Source of the DNA: an uncultured bacterium
GTDB lineage: Bacteria > Patescibacteriota > Minisyncoccia > Moranbacterales > GWC2-37-73
Length of the DNA stretch: 22,486 nt
Assembly: GCA_903866285.1 (NCBI GenBank)
Contig: CAIPMZ010000027.1
Span: 1-22,486, forward strand
Reading direction: 5' to 3'
Shown here: in pieces, positions 14,861 through 21,100 of the stretch
Layout of the letters: each line of letters begins with the position of its first letter
Position numbering within the stretch: the first letter of the stretch is position 1
Notes under the pieces: generated by a model
The model's input: the letters and a program-made list of their open reading frames with translations, nothing else
What the model was told of the DNA's origin: nothing
The model's database searches: none
Made by a program: the position numbers and the translations under genes

Positions 14861-14887
14861 GCATTTTGAATTTCTTATAATTCCATT

Positions 14888-15151
14888 TCATAAAATTGTA
14901 AGTTCTTCGCCTCGCGGGCTAAGTAACTTCGCCATGAAATACCGACTGGTATTTTTGCTAAAAAAAACTAGAGCGCTTACAACGCGGATAGTTTTTTCGT
15001 ATCCAAGTTCCTTTTTTATTGCCGCTTCCAGCGCGCTATTTGCTTCTTCAGCACTTTTGAAATAGATGGAGATTTTTTCGTGGAAAATTTTTTCTACAAC
15101 AGCCCGTATTTCCTCATCTGTCATCTCTGAATATACTTTGTTCTTTTCCAT
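14888..15151 (-). CDS. Small protein of unknown function
   Basis: An 87-aa protein with no membrane segment. It is helical at the start (MTDEEIRAVVEKIFHEKI), then has SAEEANSALEAAIKKELGY and a hydrophobic strand region VVSALVFFSKNTSRYFMAKLL. I recognise no family. It is supported by a GAGGG sequence about 8 nt before the ATG and by a near-consensus promoter (15215-15243) about 60 nt upstream, so it is probably a real, well-transcribed gene. Confidence 0.65.
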   Translation of the reverse strand: MEKNKVYSEMTDEEIRAVVEKIFHEKISIYFKSAEEANSALEAAIKKELGYEKTIRVVSALVFFSKNTSRYFMAKLLSPRGEELTIL

Positions 15152-15214
15152 TCGCGTACCCTCACTTTATTAGTTATTAAGTTGTCAAAAATACTATTTA
15201 CCTTCGAACAAAAA

Positions 15215-15243
15215 AGTATAACAAGTTGCTATACTTTTGTCAA
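15215..15243 (-). promoter_or_regulatory. Near-consensus sigma-70 promoter for the 87-aa gene
   Basis: On the minus strand TTGACA (15238-15243), a 17-nt spacer, then TATACT (15215-15220). The elements lie within a perfect inverted repeat AAAAGTATA/TATACTTTT (15212-15220/15230-15238), which could also serve as an operator. Confidence 0.75.
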
Positions 15244-15279
15244 TATGAGGTCCAAGATGTACTCTTCTAATACAGACCC

Positions 15280-15307
15280 TTGCCAAACTGGCTCCTTTTG
15301 CTATAAT
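15280..15307 (+). promoter_or_regulatory. Promoter of the GIY-YIG/tRNA-Asn unit
   Basis: TTGCCA (15280-15285), a 16-nt spacer ending in TGC, then TATAAT (15302-15307): a consensus -10 box with an extended TG motif. Transcription would start near 15314 and run through the tRNA fragments, the nuclease gene and the intron-bearing tRNA. A weak 5-bp hairpin with T6 lies just after it (15317-15335). Confidence 0.75.
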
Positions 15308-15333
15308 AGCTTCATTGCTTGAAAAAGCATTTT

Positions 15334-15350
15334 TTATTCCGCGATAGCTC
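15334..15350 (+). repeat. Fragment of tRNA-Asn 5' end, copy C
   Basis: TTATTCCGCGATAGCTC matches 15704-15720 exactly, then the sequence diverges. It is too short to fold as a tRNA. It lies 55 bp before the next copy. Confidence 0.8.
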
Positions 15351-15388
15351 TCCTGTTGAGAGCATCCCAGAGAATGAGGCTTAACAAT

Positions 15389-15438
15389 TTATTCCGCGAT
15401 AGCTCAATGGTACCTGCCTGCCGGCAGGCAGGGAGCAG
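15389..15438 (+). repeat. tRNA-Asn 5'-half duplicate split by a 20-bp palindrome, copy A
   Basis: The 24 nt at 15389-15412 match 15704-15727 exactly. Then comes the perfect palindrome CCTGCCTGCCGGCAGGCAGG (15413-15432), after which GAGCAG (15433-15438) resumes the tRNA sequence before it diverges. So this is a dead copy of the tRNA 5' half (30 nt), 315 bp from the functional one, broken by the same GC-rich repeat type seen near tspO. Confidence 0.85.
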
Positions 15439-15465
15439 ACATCTTTCATTATTATCAAATTTATT

Positions 15466-15717
15466 ATGTGTGACATATATCATGCTTATGTTTTGCAAAG
15501 TAAAGTTGATAAGCGCTTGTATGTTGGAATGAGTGCTGATGTTTTAAAAAGATTAGCATCTCATAATAATGGACAAGTTTTTTCAACTAAAGGATACCGA
15601 CCTTGGACACTGGTTTTCACTGAAGTAATCGGAAGCAGAAGTGAAGCTAGAAAAAGAGAAAAGTATCTAAAAAGTGGCTGTGGTAAAGAGTTCTTAAGAA
15701 AAATTATTCCGCGATAG
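15466..15717 (+). CDS. Small GIY-YIG nuclease, end encoded by the tRNA gene
   Basis: An 83-aa single-domain GIY-YIG protein of the UvrC-N-terminal-like/YhbQ type: YHAYVLQSKVDKRLYVGMSA gives the two Tyr motifs, LKRLASHNNGQ carries the Arg and His-Asn-x-Gly stretch, PWTLVFTEVIGSRSEARKRE the conserved Glu region, then KYLKSGCGKEFLRKIIPR. The last codons, CCG CGA TAG, are bases 3-11 of tRNA-Asn, so the stop comes from the tRNA. The gene lies between a dead copy of the tRNA 5' half and the intact tRNA, and is read from the same promoter. A free-standing homing-type role for the intron or the locus is possible but not shown. No Shine-Dalgarno is seen. Confidence 0.85.
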   Translation: MCDIYHAYVLQSKVDKRLYVGMSADVLKRLASHNNGQVFSTKGYRPWTLVFTEVIGSRSEARKREKYLKSGCGKEFLRKIIPR

Positions 15718-16156
15718 CTCAATGGTAGAGCAGTTGACTGTGGTACACAAATTTTCGTATTTAATTTTACGAAAGATATCCAAATTGCTGACATCGCAAG
15801 ATGTATAAAATATTCGCAGCCTTCCAGCGAAAACTGGAAGTGAAGAATGAGGTGAATTGTCCCGATAAAACGGGATCCCGACATATTTGATTTTTTCAAA
15901 GAAGTCGGTGACTGGAAGCCTAAAATTTCTCAGCAGGAATTATGGTAATCAGCAGCCAAGCCTAGCCTTTTAGAAAAGAGCTAGGAAGGTTCAGAGACTA
16001 TCTCGCAAGAGAGTACTTGTCCGCCGCAAGCGGGCTGGGAAGCGCCTCATCCCGAACTATTTTTCGAAATAACGGGAATGATATAGTCCACCCTTTTTGG
16101 AAACAAGAAGATAATGTGTAATCAATTGGTTCTAGGTTCGAATCCTAGTCGCGGAG
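15708..16156 (+). tRNA. tRNA-Asn (GUU) interrupted by a group I intron
   Basis: Exon 1 is 15708-15741 and exon 2 is 16119-16156. Joined, they give a standard 72-nt cloverleaf: acceptor TCCGCGA/TCGCGGA, D arm GCTC/GAGC, anticodon stem GTTGA/TCAAT with one G-U pair, loop CTGTTAA (anticodon GTT), T arm CTAGG/CCTAG with TTCGAAT, discriminator G73. Body and discriminator match bacterial tRNA-Asn. CCA is not encoded. The intron follows U35, the usual U before a group I 5' splice site. The 5' end overlaps the GIY-YIG gene by 10 nt and the 3' end overlaps the recombinase gene by 12 nt on the other strand. Confidence 0.93.
15742..16118 (+). ncRNA. Group I self-splicing intron in tRNA-Asn, no ORF
   Basis: A 377-nt intron. 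Core elements are visible in order: a Q-like AATCAGCAGCCAAGCC (15947-15962), the R element GTTCAGAGACTAT (15989-16001) and the S element GATATAGTCC (16080-16089), where AGACTAT and ATAGTC form P7. The last base is G (16118), as required at the 3' splice site, and U15741 precedes the 5' site. A peripheral stem CTTCCAG/CTGGAAG lies at 15820-15840. No reading frame of useful length is inside, so any homing enzyme must be supplied in trans; a GIY-YIG gene is directly upstream. The subgroup and the exact P1 pairing were not resolved. Confidence 0.9.
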
Positions 16157-17743
16157 CATAACTGGAGAACTAGAGTATAAAAGCTCTAGTTTTTCTTTAT
16201 CTAAAGCCAGATTCACAGGTTCGAACCTCTTAGAAATTGACCTCGACGTTGATGAGATTTTTTTGATTCGCAATATTGGATTTTCGGCTTCAACACTGAA
16301 CATTCTGTCTTTAATGGTGAGGTTCGAACCTAAATCGGAGACTAGCATTTTTTTCTTTTTTGAATCTCCATCTTTGAATTTTTTCTGGATGTCTTCTGCG
16401 ACATTAAGTGCATGTTCCAGTTTATCAAGCCAAGTTTCCGAAGAAATTGATGCTTTCTTTAGGTTGTTTTCTAATTGCATTTTTTCTTCGAGTAATTCAT
16501 TCTTTTTAATGCTAAACTCTGTCTCTGAAAGCTCGTTATTAATTCTCATGTCGACTAAACGACTCATCTTCTGTTCAATGGTAGCTATAGTCTTTTGTTG
16601 ACTGTCACAGAGCTTCTGTTCGCTCTCTAGTTCTTCTGCATAAGTCTTTCTCATATATCGTATAGCCCACTCCTTAAATCCGATAGGGATGTTAATAGTT
16701 TCTATTAATTCGCTGATTTGAGTCTCAAGTATTTTTTCCTCGATTACTTTTTCAGTGCAATTCGGATCCTTTCGTTTTGTGCAATGATAATAAGTATAAA
16801 GATGAACATTGCCATTTTTATTTCTTTTGATTTTATGTTCAGCTGTTATCATGGCTTTGCACTGACCGCACTGCATTATGCCTGTATAGGTGAAAGTATG
16901 TGTTTTAGGCCTAGTTGTTCCTTTTTTGCCAAGAATTGCTTGAATTTTCAAGAAATCGGCTTGTGATATCATCGGATTGTGTTTTCCCTTGTGCCAGTTT
17001 CCACTACCTTTGGGATATTCAAACTCACCATAATATAGTGGATTATTTAGCATGTAATACCAAGAGCTGATAGAAATTTTGCCTCCATTTTTGTTTTTGA
17101 GACCCATTTCAGATGTGATCATCCTAAATGCTTCGGGCGGAGTGCATTTGTTTGTGGTGATAAGTTCAAAGCCTTTTTTCACAATGTGGAATCTGTCGGG
17201 ATCATTTATGATTTCTTTTCCTCCCTTATTTTTTCCGGGAGCTGGCAAATATCCAAGCGGGGGAGATCCAGGACACCATCCACTTTCAGCTTTTGATCTG
17301 AGCCCTCGCTTTGTATCTATACTGAGATCGCGAATGAATTGATTTGCCATTCCTTGCTCGACTGCCATAACAAGAACATTGTCTTCGGGATAGTAGCTTC
17401 TTTCAAAGGTTAAGATGTGTTGAAGTTTTCCAGATTGGAGTGTCCAGCTGATTTTGCCACTATCTATAGGGTTTCTTGTGAGTCTATTCATTTTCCAGCA
17501 AATGATTCCATTGGCTTCACCCTTTTCGATTCCTGCCATCATCTTATTAAATTCTGGTCTTCCTGGTGCTTTTGCAGACATTGATTCGGTAAATGTTGCT
17601 ATTATTTCAGAATTGTTTCTTTGAGCAAGTTTATGTAATTCCTCAATCTGAGAATCGATCGAGGCCATTTGGCGATCTTCGCTCTCGGAAGATTTTCTTG
17701 CATAAAGGAAATATTTAGTTGGTTGAGTAATTTGTTCGCGCAT
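16145..17743 (-). CDS. Large serine recombinase (site-specific integrase)
   Basis: A 532-aa integrase. The N-terminal resolvase domain (1-150) has YFLYARKSSESEDRQMASID, with the likely nucleophile Ser18 after Tyr-Ala-Arg-Lys, and CWKMNRLTRNPIDSG with the second Arg cluster. The recombinase domain (about 160-270) includes GWCPGSPPLGYLPAPG. A zinc ribbon (about 290-335) has MQCGQCKAMI and YHCTKRKDPNC, and a coiled coil (about 370-440) follows. The C-terminal residues VMLRD and stop are read from the antisense of the tRNA acceptor and T arms, and the codons before them contain the tRNA terminator. A TTG at 17770 would add 9 residues and overlap the HD gene; the ATG at 17743 is preferred. It is probably cotranscribed with the HD gene. 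Confidence 0.94.
   Translation of the reverse strand: MREQITQPTKYFLYARKSSESEDRQMASIDSQIEELHKLAQRNNSEIIATFTESMSAKAPGRPEFNKMMAGIEKGEANGIICWKMNRLTRNPIDSGKISWTLQSGKLQHILTFERSYYPEDNVLVMAVEQGMANQFIRDLSIDTKRGLRSKAESGWCPGSPPLGYLPAPGKNKGGKEIINDPDRFHIVKKGFELITTNKCTPPEAFRMITSEMGLKNKNGGKISISSWYYMLNNPLYYGEFEYPKGSGNWHKGKHNPMISQADFLKIQAILGKKGTTRPKTHTFTYTGIMQCGQCKAMITAEHKIKRNKNGNVHLYTYYHCTKRKDPNCTEKVIEEKILETQISELIETINIPIGFKEWAIRYMRKTYAEELESEQKLCDSQQKTIATIEQKMSRLVDMRINNELSETEFSIKKNELLEEKMQLENNLKKASISSETWLDKLEHALNVAEDIQKKFKDGDSKKKKMLVSDLGSNLTIKDRMFSVEAENPILRIKKISSTSRSISKRFEPVNLALDKEKLELLYSSSPVMLRD
16168..16194 (+). terminator. Intrinsic terminator of tRNA-Asn
   Basis: AACTAGAG (16168-16175) pairs perfectly with CTCTAGTT (16184-16191), followed by TTT. 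It lies 12 nt after the tRNA end and inside the C-terminal codons of the opposing recombinase gene, so the same bases serve both. Confidence 0.75.
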
Positions 17744-17756
17744 AGTTTTTTGTAAT

Positions 17757-18389
17757 TTAATTATTAGCAATTTTTTCCAATGCCTGCTTTAGATGATTAT
17801 AATATTTCACTGAATACCAGCCATTGTCCTTATCGAGATGTTCGGTCAAGCGCAGCATAATTGGAGCTTTGGACTCTATCATGAATTTTCGGTTCTTCTC
17901 TTGCAGGCCCTCAGATTGTCCTAGATTGTCCGCTAAATCAGCCAATTTTATAAACCATGCCTCATCATCATTTGCCTCGATCAGCTGGGCTATCATAATC
18001 ATCCAGCGCTCAGTTTTATTTTTGATATTCATATTATGAGTGCAGAGATACACCAGCTCAATAGTTCTTTTGGAGAACCCTATCTCAGCCAACTCCTCAA
18101 ATGAAACTTTGCCATCCTCTACGATGTCGTGAAGTAGGGCAGCTAGAAACAATTCCAAATCTGGATCATCCCAATGATGAAGCTTGCTTACTGCTTCAAA
18201 GACACGGAAAGAATGGAGATAATTTGGTTCACCGACTAATCCTTTCCGATCGCCGCCAATCTTTTCTATGACAAGCGCTTCAGCTATTGGTTTTAGTTTT
18301 TCATATTCATCCCAATATTTGCTTAGTTTCATTCCTGTTACATCATGGGCTTTATTTAGTATTGTTTGGAATTTTTTTGGATATTTCAT
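17757..18389 (-). CDS. HD-domain hydrolase with RelA/SpoT-type HDxxED motif
   Basis: A 210-aa single-domain protein. Metal ligands follow the HD order: His59 (YLHSFRVFEAV), His87-Asp88 (LLHDIVED) and Asp151 (KLADLADNL). Glu91-Asp92 after HD is the ED pair typical of (p)ppGpp hydrolases (RelA/SpoT, MESH1), and the order of motifs matches them. No synthetase, TGS or ACT domain is present. A small alarmone hydrolase is the best guess; another nucleotide phosphohydrolase is possible. The stop is 13 nt before the recombinase start. A promoter and a structured leader with an intrinsic terminator precede it, so its expression may be attenuated. Confidence 0.75.
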   Translation of the reverse strand: MKYPKKFQTILNKAHDVTGMKLSKYWDEYEKLKPIAEALVIEKIGGDRKGLVGEPNYLHSFRVFEAVSKLHHWDDPDLELFLAALLHDIVEDGKVSFEELAEIGFSKRTIELVYLCTHNMNIKNKTERWMIMIAQLIEANDDEAWFIKLADLADNLGQSEGLQEKNRKFMIESKAPIMLRLTEHLDKDNGWYSVKYYNHLKQALEKIANN

Positions 18390-18423
18390 ATTGTTTATTT
18401 CTTATATTGATTAATGCTTTTTA

Positions 18424-18490
18424 AAAACAAAAAAAGCGACTGAGAGATTTGATCAAGTTATAAAAACTTAATGAAATCTCCCAACCGCTT
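18424..18490 (-). terminator. Intrinsic terminator or attenuator before the HD gene
   Basis: Arms 18474-18490 and 18434-18450 pair over 17 positions with three mismatches; AAGTT/AACTT pairs in the loop. On the minus strand a T7 run follows, then GTTTTT. It lies 35 nt before the HD start codon, downstream of the three-way junction. Confidence 0.75.
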
Positions 18491-18618
18491 AGGTCAGTCA
18501 TTTGTAGTTTGTGGTTCTCAGCAGATTTCCCTGATTACCTACTCCATAAAGGAGAACATACAAATGGTCTGTGATTTTCTCCACAGACTTGAGTTTTAAA
18601 ACTGACAGGAACTTATAT
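18424..18618 (-). ncRNA. Structured RNA or leader upstream of the HD gene, unknown family
   Basis: On the minus strand a tight three-way junction can form. P1 pairs 18601-18606 with 18493-18498 (GTCAGT/ACTGAC). P2 pairs 18582-18588 with 18567-18573 (GTCTGTG/CACAGAC). P3 pairs 18559-18566 with 18499-18506 (CATTTGTA/TACAAATG) and extends through 18552-18557/18514-18519 (GTTCTC/GAGAAC). P1, P3 and P2 abut without unpaired bases at two of the three joints. The P2 loop base run GGAGAA can pair with TTCTCC in P3. An intrinsic terminator follows. It is either a free small RNA or a riboswitch-like leader; no known family was recognised. Confidence 0.65.
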
Positions 18619-18622
18619 TTAA

Positions 18623-18651
18623 ATGATACCATAGGATTGTGTTTTTGTCTA
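18623..18651 (-). promoter_or_regulatory. Promoter of the structured RNA and HD/recombinase genes
   Basis: On the minus strand TAGACA (18646-18651), a 17-nt spacer and TATCAT (18623-18628). The expected start near 18616 is about 10 nt before P1 of the RNA. From 18652 to 18827 I see no gene, only AT-rich sequence with a repeated GTAGTTTT (18704-18721). Confidence 0.6.
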
Positions 18652-18827
18652 CCTATGCTTGGCTAGAATAGGCTATTATAGTGGTCTAGAAATGTGGTGC
18701 ATTTTGTAGTTTTTTGTAGTTTTCAAAAAATTATAAAGGCTTAAATGCGGTATTATTTTGTTTTTACATTTTTTAGCAAATTTTTGACTTTCAGTAGCGC
18801 GCAAGCTGCTTTGTAGCTATTAGACTT

Positions 18828-18877
18828 GAAACGGCAAAGTGGCGCTATATTACATATAGCTGCCACTTTGCCGCTTC
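18828..18877 (-). terminator. Long hairpin after the ATPase gene
   Basis: CGGCAAAGTGGC (18832-18843) pairs with GCCACTTTGCCG (18862-18873) and continues inward as GCTATAT/ATATAGC (18844-18850/18854-18860), giving 19 bp with one bulged base. It begins 2 nt after the stop. There is no T-run, so it may act as a transcript stabiliser or protein site as well. Confidence 0.6.
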
Positions 18878-18879
18878 AA

Positions 18880-19917
18880 TTATACTACTGCGAGGGTGAC
18901 CTTTTTTAGTTGTATAAGTTTTTCATTTCCCGTTGTTCCCGGTAGCTGTTCTATAGTGTCTTTTATCACCAGCTCCTTAATGGAAGTTCTAATGGTCCTT
19001 TCTCCTGCTACATCAGAGCTTACTAATATTTTAATGAGGTCTTGTTGGAGTAGTCCTTCTGGGCATGACTTCAATAACTTTATAATTTGTTCGGAAGCTT
19101 TATCTTGAAGGGTTTCTTTTTGTTTGTGTTCTAGCTTCCCAATATAATGAAAGTCTAAGGTCTTATTTTCCTTTTCCTCAAGGCTAACTTCAAAGGGATC
19201 AGTTTCGGATGCACATCGGCATAATGCATGTTCAACTTGAATTTTTGATTTATCATTGGAGTCTTTTTTTATGGCTATTTGAGAGTCAATTGCAGCACTT
19301 ATATCGGATGATCCTCGCATTCTTGTTGACGCAGATCCACCATATGCGCTTTCCTTCCTTTCATGATGAATAACTAAAACAGTTTTTCCGTTTTGACATA
19401 GTTTTTTTATCTGTGCAAAAATTTCAGCCATATCTTTTGAGCTGTTTTCATCCTCATCATGCATTCGAACAAGTGAATCAAGTATTATTATATTTACAGC
19501 TCTTTCCTCGCAAATCTTTAGAATAGCTTCTATGTGTTGATCATTTGCAATACAAAAGTTTTTCTGTGATATGAAAGAAATCGTTGTATTTTCTGGCGCA
19601 CTTAATTTTTTAAGTCTGTCTTGGATAATGCGAGGATGATTTTCTTCATCAACAATAAGTACATTATTTTTTTCGCAATGGTATTGTCCAAAGGCTTTTT
19701 GCCCATGTGCCATGCATAGTGCAAAATGTAATGCTACCCATGATTTAAATGACTTTGGGGCCCCAGAAATTATAGTAATTCCCTGAGCTGGCACAAGGCC
19801 TTTAATTACCCATGCTGGGGAAGTGAATTTCATGCCTAGTAAGTCATTTGTAAAGCACGGCTGAAAGACTTCGTTGTGTTTAATTCCATCTATATTGAAA
19901 GATTTCGATTTCGACAT
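18880..19917 (-). CDS. RepA-like AAA/RecA-fold ATPase
   Basis: A 345-aa ATPase of the AAA_25/RepA type. Walker A is GAPKSFKS (52-59), VLIVDEEN (86-93) holds the catalytic-type acidic residues, Walker B is NIIILDS (142-148), and VLVIHHERKES (180-190) with GSASTRMRGSSDIS matches the motif after Walker B in RSF1010 RepA-like helicases. Residues 270-345 look like a winged helix (LLKSCPEGLLQQDLIKIL). Such proteins act in plasmid or phage replication as helicases or helicase loaders, which fits the integrative element. A TATAAT box (19946-19951) lies just upstream and a long hairpin follows the stop. Confidence 0.85.
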   Translation of the reverse strand: MSKSKSFNIDGIKHNEVFQPCFTNDLLGMKFTSPAWVIKGLVPAQGITIISGAPKSFKSWVALHFALCMAHGQKAFGQYHCEKNNVLIVDEENHPRIIQDRLKKLSAPENTTISFISQKNFCIANDQHIEAILKICEERAVNIIILDSLVRMHDEDENSSKDMAEIFAQIKKLCQNGKTVLVIHHERKESAYGGSASTRMRGSSDISAAIDSQIAIKKDSNDKSKIQVEHALCRCASETDPFEVSLEEKENKTLDFHYIGKLEHKQKETLQDKASEQIIKLLKSCPEGLLQQDLIKILVSSDVAGERTIRTSIKELVIKDTIEQLPGTTGNEKLIQLKKVTLAVV

Positions 19918-19945
19918 ATTTTTTTACATTCGCAATTATTTTTTT

Positions 19946-19951
19946 ATTATA
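19946..19951 (-). promoter_or_regulatory. Candidate -10 box of the ATPase gene
   Basis: TATAAT on the minus strand, about 29 nt before the ATG. The -35 region is only AT-rich, so this is tentative. Confidence 0.35.
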
Positions 19952-19973
19952 ATGAAACAGTAATGCAATATTT

Positions 19974-20138
19974 TTAGGGTGGGTAAGAACTGCTAAAATC
20001 CTTGTCTTCTTTGTATGTTTCACGTAATAAATTAACCAGTTGCGCAGCATAGATGCAGGCTTCTTCGTCAGAAATGTCTATGCCAAGCTCTTCTTGAAAT
20101 AGTTTCTGCAATTCTTTTATTTGGACTTTATTAAACAT
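19974..20138 (-). CDS. 54-aa acidic helical protein, unknown function
   Basis: A short minus-strand gene encoding MFNKVQIKELQKLFQEELGI, then DISDEEACIYAAQLVNLLRE, TYKEDKDFSSSYPP and a stop. It looks like a compact helix-loop-helix. The pattern (I/L)SDEEA..YA..L..LL resembles small proteins that I recall near recombinases in CPR genomes, though I cannot verify this. It lies between the ATPase and the winged-helix gene in the same direction, a sign of a conserved module. No Shine-Dalgarno is seen. Coding is supported by amino-acid pattern only. Confidence 0.6.
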   Translation of the reverse strand: MFNKVQIKELQKLFQEELGIDISDEEACIYAAQLVNLLRETYKEDKDFSSSYPP

Positions 20139-20142
20139 AGAA

Positions 20143-20173
20143 AATAAAAAATCAAGACTTATTTGTCTTGATT
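20143..20173 (-). terminator. Intrinsic terminator after the 266-aa gene
   Basis: AATCAAGAC (20150-20158) pairs perfectly with GTCTTGATT (20165-20173) around six bases, with a T-rich run on the minus strand. It lies just before the ATG of the 54-aa gene (20138), so it may instead attenuate that gene. Confidence 0.7.
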
Positions 20174-20218
20174 ATGTTCCCTATGAAAGTGAGTCACTGG
20201 TGACTCTAGTGAGTGTCC

Positions 20219-21019
20219 TTAATAAAGCCTTTTGATGGTTTGTTTTTTCCACAGAAAAAGTTTGATTTCTCCACCTAAAATACTTCCTATACGCTTGTTA
20301 ATGCGATTGCAGGTATCGAGAATCATTTTTGCATCTTTTCTGTTGTCTTGAATTTCGTTGCCAGTTATCTCTTCAAATATAATTGACCAATCTATTGGCT
20401 CATTGACCGGTCTTTTAAACATAGCCCTGCAAAGGTCATGTTCATTTTCAAATGGAGGCATCGCAACATCAGTCAAATCATTAACAATAAGACATCCAGT
20501 GTCATCGTTAAAAGAAACCTTTTCAATCTGTATAAGTTTAGATCTAGCGCTTGAACCAATAAAATCTTCTAGCCTTATCGCTGCATCATAAATATTGGAG
20601 AGTGTGATAATATTGTCTCTTGTCTCAGCATAAATATCTTCAAGTTGTCTAAAATTAGCATTTTCATAGTTATGATTTATGGAGTTAGAGCTCCAGACTT
20701 CTCCAATTTTCTCGTTTTTTCTATCAAATTCATCTCCCAAAACTAGCAACCTTCTCGGATGATTCTCTTTAATGCCAGATTTCATTTCTCGGAGAATTTC
20801 AGTTATCTCTTCATTGGCAGTTGTAGAAAGTTCATATATATCTGCAAAAATAATCCCAAAATCCTGATGTTTTTCCTGAATGTACTTTTGTATATCTTCT
20901 GACAATCCTTTATCGATTATCTGGAGAGTATCCTTTGCTATTTTTCGAGACATCTCAAAACGGTCAATCAAATCCTTGAGAGACTTTTGAGCATAATTTG
21001 TGCCATGTGAGATAGCCAT
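20219..21019 (-). CDS. Unknown element protein, probable C-terminal winged helix
   Basis: A 266-aa soluble protein. Residues 1-90 are mostly helical (SLKDLIDRFEMSRKIAKDTL and following) and may form coiled coils, and the middle (about 125-170) is also helical. The C-terminal 75 residues (FENEHDLCRAMFKRPVNEPI, then DWSIIFEEITG, DTCNRINKRIG, LFLWKKQTIKRLY) read like a DNA-binding winged helix, with a basic aromatic end. I do not recognise the N-terminal part. A good Shine-Dalgarno (AAAGGA) lies 5 nt before the ATG, unusual among its neighbours. It may be a regulator or replication protein of the element. Confidence 0.55.
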   Translation of the reverse strand: MAISHGTNYAQKSLKDLIDRFEMSRKIAKDTLQIIDKGLSEDIQKYIQEKHQDFGIIFADIYELSTTANEEITEILREMKSGIKENHPRRLLVLGDEFDRKNEKIGEVWSSNSINHNYENANFRQLEDIYAETRDNIITLSNIYDAAIRLEDFIGSSARSKLIQIEKVSFNDDTGCLIVNDLTDVAMPPFENEHDLCRAMFKRPVNEPIDWSIIFEEITGNEIQDNRKDAKMILDTCNRINKRIGSILGGEIKLFLWKKQTIKRLY

Positions 21020-21065
21020 ATGTTTCCTTTAATGTACCTTAGCAAGCGTAAAAAATCAATAATAC

Positions 21066-21094
21066 TTGTATGTTAAGCCATTTGATGGTATTTT
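21066..21094 (+). promoter_or_regulatory. Candidate promoter of the structured RNA
   Basis: TTGTAT (21066-21071), a 17-nt spacer and TATTTT (21089-21094). The expected start falls at about 21101, the first base of the closing stem of the RNA. Confidence 0.45.
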
Positions 21095-21100
21095 ATATAT

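Noticed and set aside
15334..15388. Copy C as a second complete tRNA
   Set aside because: Only 17 nt match; what follows forms no anticodon or T arm and lacks the TTCGA loop.
15708..16156. Reading the split tRNA as tRNA-His (GTG) or tRNA-Thr (TGT)
   Set aside because: Other splice choices give those anticodons, but the GTG choice would leave the intron without a final G, there is no G-1 for tRNA-His, and the TCC acceptor, G73 and CTGTTAA loop match tRNA-Asn.
17741..17770. TTG start for the recombinase at 17770
   Set aside because: It would overlap the HD gene stop and add nine residues not part of the resolvase domain; ATG at 17743 is closer to the YARKSS motif.
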